A DNA stretch of 9,774 nt, from NCBI GenBank assembly GCA_030619185.1, contig JAUXBW010000065.1:1-9774 (forward strand). Reading direction: 5' to 3'. The position numbers and the translations under genes were made by a program. Below, in pieces: positions 1-6,468 of this stretch. Positions within the stretch are counted from its first letter, which is position 1. The number at the start of each line of letters is the position of its first letter. Origin of the DNA: Methyloprofundus sp. (GTDB taxonomy: Bacteria > Pseudomonadota > Gammaproteobacteria > Methylococcales > Methylomonadaceae). The notes under the pieces are model-generated. The model was not told the origin of the DNA and made no database searches. It saw only the letters and a list, made by a program, of their open reading frames with translations.

Positions 1-931
1 TACCTAAAGTAATCACGCCTATGCCGCCCATGGTGAAAGCATGCAATGCCAGGGTTGGCTGAATAATATCAAAGGCACTGAGGGCTGTTAAAATAAAACC
101 AATAATAATCCATGCATAGCCTATGTAGAGTACCCACAATAAGGGTACAAACCAGACTCTGAAAACGTACCAGTTATTGACTCTGAGTATATTAATAATA
201 GCAGCCAGACTTGCTGCGATGGCTAGTAAAAACCCTGAAATCTGCATGATATTTAATGCAAACACCAGTATCGCCGAAGCTATCGCTAAGCCATCGTAGA
301 GCGGGTTGCGAATTGGCAAGGTGCCGGGCAAGCCCTTTTCAGTAAAAAATGGAAAAACCCGACCTGCTATCACCAGTATCATCACTATAATCAACGCTAT
401 CACTATTTGAAAACCTGTCCAGGCACTCTGCTCTGCCAGTCCTAATATTTCTAAATGAATCAGCGTATTACCAAAGCTCATAATGAGTAAAAGGCCAATA
501 AAAACATAGCCACGCGTATATTTGGCGGCCATAATTGGCTTGAGCAGACAGTAAGCGAGTACCGGTAAAAACAAGAAATCCACCAGGGCGATAAATTCAT
601 CCGCTAGCAAACCAGAATAAAACGGTAATATTCTGCCATAAACCCATAGTAAAGCCAGACTTGCCAATCCTGCACCGGTGAGTGTTTCCTGCCCTGTCCA
701 GTTTCTAACTGCGGTTAATAAAAATCCGGAAATAACAGCAACGGTATAACCCAAAAGCATTTCATGCGCATGCCAATAATTATTAGCAAAATAATTATCA
801 AGAACTAAGCTGCCATCATATAAGGAGCGCCATATAACCATCAGGATTAAAGCAGATAGGCCTGATAAAGCAAAAAAAGTTCTAAATCCTAAGGCAAAAA
901 AAGGAATATCAAAGGGTTTGGTATGATTCAT
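1..931 (-). CDS. nnrS: NnrS family membrane protein (3' end beyond window)
   Basis: Reading the minus strand from ATG at 931 gives 310 uninterrupted codons to the window edge, so the C-terminus is missing (NnrS proteins are usually near 400 residues). The product is a highly hydrophobic polytopic membrane protein. Family landmarks I see are FFALGFRTFF at residues 11-20, a WHAHEM motif at 53-58, GFLLTAVRNWTG at 69-80 (many relatives have Pro where this has Arg), RVFPFFT at 191-197, and LHAFTMGGIG at 296-305. The conserved histidines are candidate haem/copper ligands, as described for NnrS, a membrane protein that protects against nitric-oxide stress in characterised bacteria. No strong Shine-Dalgarno precedes the ATG, but the N-terminus aligns with the usual family start. 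A REP-like element begins only 9 bp upstream, so any promoter lies within or beyond that repeat, or the gene is read from the DUF455 gene. Family call is firm; a role in NO response here is inferred. Confidence 0.88.
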   Translation of the reverse strand, partial: MNHTKPFDIPFFALGFRTFFALSGLSALILMVIWRSLYDGSLVLDNYFANNYWHAHEMLLGYTVAVISGFLLTAVRNWTGQETLTGAGLASLALLWVYGRILPFYSGLLADEFIALVDFLFLPVLAYCLLKPIMAAKYTRGYVFIGLLLIMSFGNTLIHLEILGLAEQSAWTGFQIVIALIIVMILVIAGRVFPFFTEKGLPGTLPIRNPLYDGLAIASAILVFALNIMQISGFLLAIAASLAAIINILRVNNWYVFRVWFVPLLWVLYIGYAWIIIGFILTALSAFDIIQPTLALHAFTMGGIGVITLG

Positions 932-940
932 AAATACACT

Positions 941-1042
941 CGTTCCCACAGTCTGCGTGGGAATGCAGTCAGCAATGCTTCGCATCGCGAGTTACAGGGC
1001 ACTAGTGTGCCCCAGAGGCATTCCCAAGCAACGCATGGGAAC
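941..1042. repeat. REP-like multi-hairpin palindromic element
   Basis: A roughly 100-bp element whose ends are imperfect inverted copies of each other (GTTCCCAC... left, ...CATGGGAAC right). Within it, TTCCCAC (943-949) pairs with GTGGGAA (957-963), GGGCAC (997-1002) with GTGCCC (1007-1012) around a TAGT loop, and TTCCCA (1021-1026) with TGGGAA (1036-1041). GGGAATGC (959-966) can also pair with GCATTCCC (1018-1025), giving an alternative long-range fold. The GTTCCCAC/GTGGGAATGC core resembles a widely dispersed gammaproteobacterial intergenic repeat. That family resemblance is from memory; the structure is seen directly. Confidence 0.75.
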
Positions 1043-1051
1043 TGATGATGT

Positions 1052-1218
1052 TTAGGGAGCGAGAATATAATAATACCCGAGTCTAGCTTGTCTGTTGACC
1101 CCACAACCGCACTAGTAAAACAGTTGCGTAGCCTGCTATGCGCCTGTTTTTCTTACACGACGGTGAAGCCAAAATCCTGCGCTATACTTTCGGGTATTAT
1201 TAAATCCTCGCTCCTTAG
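1052..1218. mobile_element. MITE-like element with 25-bp TIRs and TTAG flanks
   Basis: Positions 1056-1080 and 1190-1214 are inverted repeats of 25 bp with only two mismatches (both begin GGAGCGAG from the outside and end AATAATACCCGA on the inside). The 159-bp unit they bound is flanked on both sides by TTAG (1052-1055 and 1215-1218), which fits a target-site duplication. The middle holds a near-perfect hairpin at 1117-1150 (AAAACAG and GCGTAGC pairing with GCTATGC and CTGTTTT, with one two-base mismatch). There is no convincing coding frame inside, so it would be non-autonomous. It lies 6 bp past the DUF455 stop codon. The transposase family that would move it is unknown from this window. 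Confidence 0.72.
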
Positions 1219-1224
1219 TTTTTC

Positions 1225-2022
1225 TTATTGCTCTTCTAGCCAGGCTAATTCATTTAGACTAAAGCCAGCCTGTAGGCGCATTTGAGTATTAAAAGGGCCT
1301 TTGGGTTTATTATTTTTAAAATATTTTAAAATTAGCATTTTAAAAGTTTCTTCGGGCACCCGTTGTTGTTTCTGGCATTGCTGATAAAACCACTCTGAAC
1401 CGAATAACACATGTTGCTGTTCATCTTCCAGAATACGCTGTAATATTTTCACCCCGGCTACATCTTTTATACTACGGATTTTTTCTATCATTCCTGGCGT
1501 TACATCTAACCCTCGCGCTTCCATACAGCGGGGTATAATCGCCAGCCGCGCAAGTAAATCATGCGCTGTATCCTGTGCATGTTCCCACAAGCCTTGATGC
1601 GCAGGTAAATCGCCATAATCAATCCCTAGCTTGCGTAAATGCTCCCGGATTAAATTAAAATGCAGTGCCTCTTCGTGTGCTACTCTTAGCCAGTCTTGAT
1701 AAAACTTTTCCGGCAACCCACGAAACCGATAGAGTATATCCCAGGCAAGATAAATGGCAATAAATTCGATATGTGCCAGCGCATGGTAAAAGGCCTGCAC
1801 GCCTTCAGGAGTGCCTAATTTACGCCGCGCCATATATCGAGGTGCGAGTAATTCAGGTTGCGTAGGGAAGCGAACATGCTCTATCCCTTGCACCGCAGAT
1901 AAAGACTCAAACTGTAATTCACCTTGTTGATACAATTGCCATGCGTTTGCAGTTAATTGTAACTTTTCATCAATATCTGTACGATGCAGACAGGCTGAGG
2001 CATAATCAAATACATTATTCAT
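1225..2022 (-). CDS. DUF455 family ferritin-like protein
   Basis: The 265-residue product matches the DUF455 (COG2833) family of ferritin-like four-helix proteins. Candidate metal ligands are arranged as in that fold: AHIEF near residues 83-87, HEEALHF at 116-122, CMEARG at 167-172 and EDEQQH at 199-204, i.e. paired carboxylate/histidine helices that would hold a di-iron centre. No signal peptide or membrane segment is visible, so it should be cytoplasmic. The substrate is not established for the family; kinship to di-iron hydroxylases such as MiaE is sometimes suggested but is not shown here. I place the start at ATG 2022; an in-frame TTG two codons earlier (2028) is possible but has no better ribosome site. 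It is divergent from the VanZ gene with only 29 bp between starts. Downstream on the same strand, beyond the repeat island, lies nnrS. Confidence 0.85.
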   Translation of the reverse strand: MNNVFDYASACLHRTDIDEKLQLTANAWQLYQQGELQFESLSAVQGIEHVRFPTQPELLAPRYMARRKLGTPEGVQAFYHALAHIEFIAIYLAWDILYRFRGLPEKFYQDWLRVAHEEALHFNLIREHLRKLGIDYGDLPAHQGLWEHAQDTAHDLLARLAIIPRCMEARGLDVTPGMIEKIRSIKDVAGVKILQRILEDEQQHVLFGSEWFYQQCQKQQRVPEETFKMLILKYFKNNKPKGPFNTQMRLQAGFSLNELAWLEEQ

Positions 2023-2051
2023 TGACAAAGAAAATACTAGCTAATTCACAC

Positions 2052-2432
2052 ATGTATGAACATTATAACAAAGCATTCGATAGCGCACAGCTAATACTCT
2101 ATTGTGTTTTAATTTACTGGCTCTCCGACCAGTCAACTCTACCGGCACCGCTGTTATTTCAGCACCAGGATAAAGTAGTGCATGCAGGTGCATATTTCCT
2201 TATGGCTATTTTTGCTCTACGTGCTTTTCGACACGCCCTATCATCCCTGCCCTTATTGCTTCTAAGCAGCCTGGCTTTTTGCAGTCTATATGGGGTATTT
2301 GATGAATGGCATCAATCATTTGTGCCGGGAAGAATGAGCGATGTTAATGATTGGCTAGCCGATACTATGGGCGCGCTAATATTTCTAGGTTTGTATTATC
2401 TGTATCGGCTGAGTTGTTTTAGGCTTGTTTAA
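2052..2432 (+). CDS. VanZ family small membrane protein
   Basis: A 126-residue protein with the VanZ-like signature: DKVVHAGAYF at residues 40-49, YGVFDEWHQSFVPGR at 80-94, then DVND and LADTMGA at 97-108. About four hydrophobic segments are apparent (roughly 12-25, 45-58, 64-82 and 104-118), so it should be an inner-membrane protein. VanZ in enterococci gives low-level teicoplanin resistance, but these stand-alone short homologues in Gram-negatives have no established function, and resistance should not be inferred. The reading frame is open back to 1941, but the extra 37 codons lie antisense to the DUF455 coding region, so ATG 2052 is the better start. There is no good Shine-Dalgarno. It converges on the HMA-SafE gene, separated by a REP-like inverted repeat. 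Confidence 0.8.
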   Translation: MYEHYNKAFDSAQLILYCVLIYWLSDQSTLPAPLLFQHQDKVVHAGAYFLMAIFALRAFRHALSSLPLLLLSSLAFCSLYGVFDEWHQSFVPGRMSDVNDWLADTMGALIFLGLYYLYRLSCFRLV

Positions 2433-2450
2433 AAACTTAAGCTTGCAAAC

Positions 2451-2518
2451 GTAGGGTGTGGCTTTAGCCCGCCTGTATCAAAGCCCCTGAATATTGGCGG
2501 GCTAAAGCTACGCCCTAC
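2451..2518. repeat. REP-like long inverted repeat (GTAGGG/GGCTTTAGCC type)
   Basis: Arms at 2451-2473 and 2496-2518 match as inverted copies over 23 bp with two differences, around a 22-nt loop. The arms begin GTAGGG and carry CTTTAGCCCGCC. It sits between the 3' ends of the convergent VanZ and HMA-SafE genes, where it could serve as a two-way transcription stop although no T-run follows it. The right arm resembles a dispersed GGCGGGCTAAAGC repeat seen in many gammaproteobacteria (recalled, not searched). The rest of 2433-2565 shows nothing else. Confidence 0.78.
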
Positions 2519-2565
2519 AAAGAGTTTAGTGTCACAAAAGATGCGCTTCGGCCCTCAACATCCTA

Positions 2566-3609
2566 TCACTTGTCATTAAGTTGTTGAGTCAACGTAGTAC
2601 TAATAGATTTAAAGTCATAACCGGACTGGGTTTTCATTAAGCCTTTATTAAGCATCATGGTTCCCATCACCAGTAAAATCACACCAGAAATTTGCGTAAT
2701 TCGGTGCGTCATGGCACCTGACAACCAGCGAGTTGCCATACCGAAGCCCAATAATGCCGGCAAAGTACCTAAGCCAAATGCTGCTAAAAACTTCGCTCCT
2801 TCCACTGGATCGCCATTGCCTGCAGCCATAATATACATGGCCTGAAGAGGTCCACAGCCAAGTAAAAAACCAGAGAAAAAACCGATAAAAAAAGGACTGC
2901 GTGAATTACGTCGTTTCTTGTTGGCATAACGCGCCATCACCTCAGGCTGCTTAATGCGTATGCGCTTTAATACCGCAAATAAACCTAGTGTATTAAGGCC
3001 GAAAATAATTAAAAAGATGCCTGCCAATAAGATGCTTACGCCACTGATAAACGGAGTAATGCTGATAACCGAGCCTATAAAACCAAACAGTGCCCCAAAC
3101 ATGGCATAGGAAAGTGTCTTTCCAGTGCCATACAAGATATGCGATAAATATGCTGAGCGGCCATGTTCTGCATCTTTAACCGTGTAGCCAATAACAAAAC
3201 TGCCACACATACCTATACAGTGCAGTCCGGTAATTAAGCCAACAACGAAAATCATGCCGTAACTTAACTGCGAACTAATATCAGGCACACTGAATTGATG
3301 CCATAATTTACGCGAGAAAAACATTAACAAAACGATACCTATCAATGCCAATATAGATAAGCTAATTTTGATAAACACATTGCCCTTACCAGGCGGAGTC
3401 AAGTCAACCTGATAACCTTTCTCTTCAATCGTTTTATAAATATCCTCAAGGCTGACCTGGTTATCTTCAAAACTGATGGTACATTGTCCACTAGGGTAGT
3501 CGGCTTTAACCTCAATGACACCTTCCATCTCCGCAACGCCTTCCTCTATAACAGTCTCGCAACCACCACAGACCATCCCTTTAACATCTATTTGCTTGCT
3601 TGTTTGCAT
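2566..3609 (-). CDS. HMA domain fused to TauE/SafE-type membrane protein
   Basis: A 347-residue two-part protein. Residues 1-70 form a heavy-metal-associated domain with the metal-binding CGGC pair (Cys14, Cys17, in GMVCGGCE). Residues from about 78 to 325 are a polytopic membrane domain of the COG2836 TauE/SafE type, with a CIGMCG motif (Cys131, Cys135) in GLHCIGMCGSF and a second GCGPLQAMY motif near 251-259. This Cys-bearing branch is linked by family knowledge to copper or thiol handling across the inner membrane, rather than to sulfite export as the family name implies. The start at 3609 is preceded by AGGGAAG a few bases upstream. Directly upstream on the same strand is the multicopper oxidase, and the two probably form a copper-handling pair, separated by 135 bp containing a REP-like repeat. 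Domain calls are firm; direction of transport is unknown. Confidence 0.87.
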   Translation of the reverse strand: MQTSKQIDVKGMVCGGCETVIEEGVAEMEGVIEVKADYPSGQCTISFEDNQVSLEDIYKTIEEKGYQVDLTPPGKGNVFIKISLSILALIGIVLLMFFSRKLWHQFSVPDISSQLSYGMIFVVGLITGLHCIGMCGSFVIGYTVKDAEHGRSAYLSHILYGTGKTLSYAMFGALFGFIGSVISITPFISGVSILLAGIFLIIFGLNTLGLFAVLKRIRIKQPEVMARYANKKRRNSRSPFFIGFFSGFLLGCGPLQAMYIMAAGNGDPVEGAKFLAAFGLGTLPALLGFGMATRWLSGAMTHRITQISGVILLVMGTMMLNKGLMKTQSGYDFKSISTTLTQQLNDK

Positions 3610-3672
3610 AGTTCTTCCCTGTTCCTTGATTGAATTCGTACAACCTAAAATTATTTTACTTATTTTTCAGCC

Positions 3673-3734
3673 GTAGGAACGGTCTTTAGCCAGGAGTCGA
3701 CATTTATCAATTCGCGGCTAAAGACCGCTCCTAC
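3673..3734. repeat. REP-like inverted repeat (GTAGGAGCGGTCTTTAGCC type)
   Basis: Arms at 3673-3691 and 3716-3734 are inverted copies over 19 bp with one difference, around a 24-nt loop. Aligned to the repeat at 2451-2518, the left arms agree at 14 of 19 positions, sharing GTAGG and CTTTAGCC, so they look like two variants of one repeat family. It fills the gap between the oxidase stop codon and the HMA-SafE start on the minus strand, where it could act as an attenuator or an mRNA 3'-end stabiliser. Confidence 0.78.
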
Positions 3735-3744
3735 GTTTACAGTT

Positions 3745-5337
3745 CTATTTTACCAATAGGTCACGCATCATTCCCATATCTTCATGCTCCAGGTTATGAC
3801 AGTGGTACATAAAAATACCGGTAAAATCATTAAACGGCTTTAATAGGGTCACTTTTTCGCCCGGCATCACTAGCACAGTATCTTTCCAGCCTTTATCCAG
3901 AAAACCTGCAGAAACTGAAGCATATCCTCTTCCTGATTTATTTCTTACTTCACGTTTAACCACCTGAAATTGCTCACCGTGCAAATGCATGGGATGAGGC
4001 ATGCCCATCATGCCTCCCCCCATGCCATGAAAACCATTATCAAATTCCATTAACTGCACCGTATTCACAGGTACAATCTCATCTTCCCTGATATCATTCA
4101 TTTTATAAGAACGGCCATTTAGCAATGCCGACATATGCCGCATGGATAAAGTAATTCGACGAGCTGATTGTGGGTTTGCAGCATCAGCCAAAGTTAATGC
4201 TTTAATTTTACTTAAGCGCTTGGGTAAGATGTCGTTGCCAGAAACTTTTTTACTAACACGTACTTTAAGCACAGTAAAATCCTCTCCAGAATGTGATCGC
4301 CTGCCCCCCATCATGCCGCCTCTACGACCACCGCGCATGCCGCCGCCCATACCGCCCATCATACCCATACCGCCGGATGAAAACTCCAAACTGCGCAAAG
4401 TTATCTCAGTGCCTATTTTCTTATCACTAAAATCAACCCAGATTTCTCGCCGCTCCGCAGGTGCAAGTGTTAAATAAGGCAGTGTTTCTGCTTGCTCTAA
4501 CAGCCCCCCATCTGTGCCAATGACTTGAATGGGTGTTCCATCATCCCAGGCCAGTTTATAAATACGTGAATTAGAGCCATTTAACAAACGCAAGCGATAA
4601 GCGCGTGTTGCAACAGGTAATTCAAACTCAGGCGTACCATTAACCAGTATCTGCTCGCCTAAAAAACCATGCATCTTCATCATCATGCCGCCATCGTATT
4701 TAAGCTGATTTTGCTGATCGAAGTTACGATCCTGAATCACCAGAGGCACATCAAATTCGCCACGCGGTAAGTTGAGTGCCTGTTCTTCATCATCACTGAC
4801 AATAAAAAATCCTGCAAGCCCTGAGTACACATGTTTAGCAGTTAAACTATGCGTATGTGCATGATACCAATAAGTCCCCGCCCTATTTAGTATTTCAAAT
4901 TCATACACGAAGGTTTCACCATTCCCAATAGCATACATCGGATTACCATCCATTTTGGCGGGTACATGTAGGCCGTGCCAATGTAATATTGTGGCAGAGG
5001 GTAATTCATTTTTTAAATAGATACGTACTTTCTGACCTTTATGCAAGCGAATCGTCGGTGCGAGATAGCTGCCTTCATTAGTAACAACGCTTTTATTGCC
5101 TTTTAATACTTTGCCCTTTACTTTCCAGACACGAGTCTGAGGGCCATCAAAAATCGGCACATAGCTAACCTCCCCGGTCAGCCTAATTTCTACATCGGGG
5201 GTAAAATCAAGTGATGCATGGTTCCCCACTCGCATCGTTTTAGCATTGATCAGACCAGGAAATGTAGCCAATGCTGCAGCACTGACACCTGCTAGTTTTA
5301 ATAGTTTACGACGCTGGATATTTACATCATTTTGCAT
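3745..5337 (-). CDS. Tat-exported multicopper oxidase (CueO/CotA-like)
   Basis: A 530-residue three-cupredoxin laccase-type enzyme, expected to oxidise Cu(I), phenols or metals in the periplasm with reduction of oxygen to water. The N-terminus has a twin-arginine signal (QRRKLLKLAG, Arg9-Arg10) with a likely cleavage after LINA. All four copper-ligand motifs are present: HWHG at 119-122, YHAH at 158-161, HPMHLHG at 448-454, and HCHNLEHEDMGMM at 512-524, which carries the type-1 Cys and axial Met. Two Met/Gly-rich stretches (about 323-343, and 437-448 just before HPMHLHG) recall the Met-rich copper-binding region of CueO. I choose ATG 5337 because AGGAG lies 6 nt upstream and the Tat motif follows at normal spacing; ATG 5364 has neither. 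A promoter and palindrome precede it. The HMA-SafE gene follows. Substrate cannot be fixed from sequence. Confidence 0.94.
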   Translation of the reverse strand: MQNDVNIQRRKLLKLAGVSAAALATFPGLINAKTMRVGNHASLDFTPDVEIRLTGEVSYVPIFDGPQTRVWKVKGKVLKGNKSVVTNEGSYLAPTIRLHKGQKVRIYLKNELPSATILHWHGLHVPAKMDGNPMYAIGNGETFVYEFEILNRAGTYWYHAHTHSLTAKHVYSGLAGFFIVSDDEEQALNLPRGEFDVPLVIQDRNFDQQNQLKYDGGMMMKMHGFLGEQILVNGTPEFELPVATRAYRLRLLNGSNSRIYKLAWDDGTPIQVIGTDGGLLEQAETLPYLTLAPAERREIWVDFSDKKIGTEITLRSLEFSSGGMGMMGGMGGGMRGGRRGGMMGGRRSHSGEDFTVLKVRVSKKVSGNDILPKRLSKIKALTLADAANPQSARRITLSMRHMSALLNGRSYKMNDIREDEIVPVNTVQLMEFDNGFHGMGGGMMGMPHPMHLHGEQFQVVKREVRNKSGRGYASVSAGFLDKGWKDTVLVMPGEKVTLLKPFNDFTGIFMYHCHNLEHEDMGMMRDLLVK

Positions 5338-5343
5338 AATAAT

Positions 5344-5348
5344 CTCCT
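5344..5348 (-). promoter_or_regulatory. Shine-Dalgarno of the multicopper oxidase
   Basis: AGGAG on the minus strand, 6 nt before ATG 5337. It decides the start in favour of 5337 over the in-frame ATG at 5364. Confidence 0.8.
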
Positions 5349-5370
5349 GATCAACAAATAACATTAGATT

Positions 5371-5402
5371 GTCATAATATACTTATTCATTATGACTATC
5401 AA
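5371..5402 (-). promoter_or_regulatory. Predicted sigma70 promoter with overlapping palindrome
   Basis: On the minus strand TTGATA (5402-5397) is followed after exactly 17 bp by TATTAT (5379-5374), each matching the sigma70 consensus at five of six bases, with the oxidase ATG about 37 bp further on. A perfect inverted repeat, GTCATAAT-N10-ATTATGAC (5371-5378 and 5389-5396), covers the spacer and the -10 box, the placement expected of a repressor or spacer-binding activator site. A further ATTATGA half-site lies at 5411-5417. It does not match CueR or CopR boxes as I know them. Promoter call is by eye. Confidence 0.6.
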
Positions 5403-5577
5403 CTTATAATATTATGATTTTTTGAAAGATGTCGTGCCAATTTCATAGAACCTGCTGCTGCACTCGCTCTCTAGCCTTAAGAGCAATGTCTTTGTTCATG
5501 ATATTGGTATGCAAAAGGACTAGCACTGATAACTTATAGGACTTTTTGTTATTTTGCATAATAATAAACATACTGAG
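5403..5577. other. Intergenic region between yaaA and the oxidase promoter
   Basis: Nothing certain is seen here apart from an AT-rich palindrome ATAATATTAT at 5406-5415. A 38-codon minus-strand frame (ATG at 5559, TGA ending at 5443) starts within a 15-nt copy of the oxidase start region (5551-5565 repeats 5329-5343), but it lacks a Shine-Dalgarno and resembles nothing I know. No T-rich terminator hairpin is visible after yaaA. Confidence 0.4.
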
Positions 5578-6348
5578 CTACATTTCATCGCGAATAAACA
5601 CCCACTGCCTGGTATCAGACAACTCTTCTGTATATTGGTATCCAGCACTATTAAAGTTCTTCAACTGCTCAGTCTGGGTGATTTTATGGGTAAGCGCGTA
5701 ATTGACCATCATGCCCCGCGCCTTTTTTGCATAAAAACTAATAATTTTATACTGTCCGTTTTTGAAATCCTTGAATACAGGGGTAATGATCTGACTATTG
5801 ATGAACTTGGCCTTAACCGCTTTAAAGTATTCATTTGAAGCCAGATTCACTAACTCAGGGACTTCATCTTTGGGCATATCTGCATTAATTAATGCAGATA
5901 TTTTATCTCCCCAGAAAGCATATAAATTAGCCCCACGCTCATTTGCCAGCCGCGTTCCCATTTCCAGACGATAAGCCTGCATTAAATCCAAAGGACGCAA
6001 TAAACCATATAACCCCGATAAGATGCGTAAATGCTGCTGAGCAAATTCAATCTCATCCAGTGCTAAGGATTCTACTGCTAAGCCCTGATACACATCACCT
6101 TGAAAGGCATATAGCGCAGGGCATTGCAGCGCAGAATCTGATTGAGTCCAGTCTTGAAAGCGTTGATAATTAAGATCTGCTAATTTCTCACTGATCCCCA
6201 TCAGTTTTTTTATCTCTTCCGGGTTCAATGTTTGCAGTTGATCAATCAGTTGCTGACTATCATTTAACAGCCTGGCCTGGGTGGCTTGTAACTCAGGATA
6301 AGGTGCCTGCATATCCAGTGATTTTGCAGGAGAAATAAACATTAACAT
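5578..6348 (-). CDS. yaaA: Peroxide stress protein YaaA (DUF328/UPF0246)
   Basis: The 256-residue product is close to the 258 residues of E. coli YaaA and opens with MLMFISPAKSLD, matching the family's start M-L-I-L-I-S-P-A-K. Other family stretches visible are LYAFQGDVYQGL (about 112-123), HLRILSGLYGLLRPLD (about 138-153), YRLEMGTRL (157-165) and ASNEYFKAV (about 192-200), plus ISFYAKKARGMM near 221-232. In E. coli YaaA is a cytoplasmic DNA-binding protein, induced by OxyR, that lowers intracellular iron and limits hydroxyl-radical damage during peroxide stress. I take ATG 6348, with AAGGA 8-9 nt upstream, over TTG 6351, because it reproduces the family N-terminus. No OxyR site was recognised. 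It is upstream of the copper oxidase but separated by 240 bp with its own promoter, so co-transcription is doubtful. Confidence 0.93.
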   Translation of the reverse strand: MLMFISPAKSLDMQAPYPELQATQARLLNDSQQLIDQLQTLNPEEIKKLMGISEKLADLNYQRFQDWTQSDSALQCPALYAFQGDVYQGLAVESLALDEIEFAQQHLRILSGLYGLLRPLDLMQAYRLEMGTRLANERGANLYAFWGDKISALINADMPKDEVPELVNLASNEYFKAVKAKFINSQIITPVFKDFKNGQYKIISFYAKKARGMMVNYALTHKITQTEQLKNFNSAGYQYTEELSDTRQWVFIRDEM

Positions 6349-6393
6349 CAATGATGTCCTTAGTAATTAAAGCAGGAACTAACCAGTAGGCAT

Positions 6394-6429
6394 AAAAAAA
6401 GGCCTATACCTTTAGAGTATCGGCCTTTT
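6394..6429 (-). terminator. Intrinsic terminator after the 107-aa membrane protein gene
   Basis: On the minus strand AAAAGGCC (6429-6422) and ATAC pair with GTAT and GGCCTTTT (6404-6397), with one mismatch and a 7-nt loop, ending in seven T residues (6400-6394). Flanking GTAGGC (6386-6391) and GCCTAC (6443-6448) could extend the stem. It lies about 40 bp past the stop codon at 6469 and insulates the downstream yaaA gene. Confidence 0.85.
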
Positions 6430-6468
6430 CGTTGATAACTCAGCCTACAAAGGCCAGGTTAAGTTTTC

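Noticed and set aside
1088..1285. 65-codon plus-strand reading frame over the repeat island
   Set aside because: It runs through the MITE arm and into the antisense of the DUF455 3' end; composition and position show no sign of coding, and it has no ribosome site.
2022..2050. sigma70 promoter for the VanZ gene using the TTGACA at 2022-2027
   Set aside because: The -35 match is perfect, but at 17-18 bp spacing the -10 is TTCACA/TCACAC, and transcription would start at or after the chosen ATG.
2052..2432. Glycopeptide-resistance gene vanZ
   Set aside because: Only the fold signature is shared. No vanA-type cluster is present and Gram-negative homologues have no shown resistance role.
2566..3609. 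Sulfite exporter
   Set aside because: The TauE/SafE name covers a broad superfamily; the HMA domain, the CIGMCG motif and the oxidase neighbour point to metal handling instead.
4142..4477. 111-codon plus-strand proline-rich frame
   Set aside because: It is the antisense reading of the Met/Gly-rich part of the oxidase, where Pro/Met/Ile runs arise automatically.
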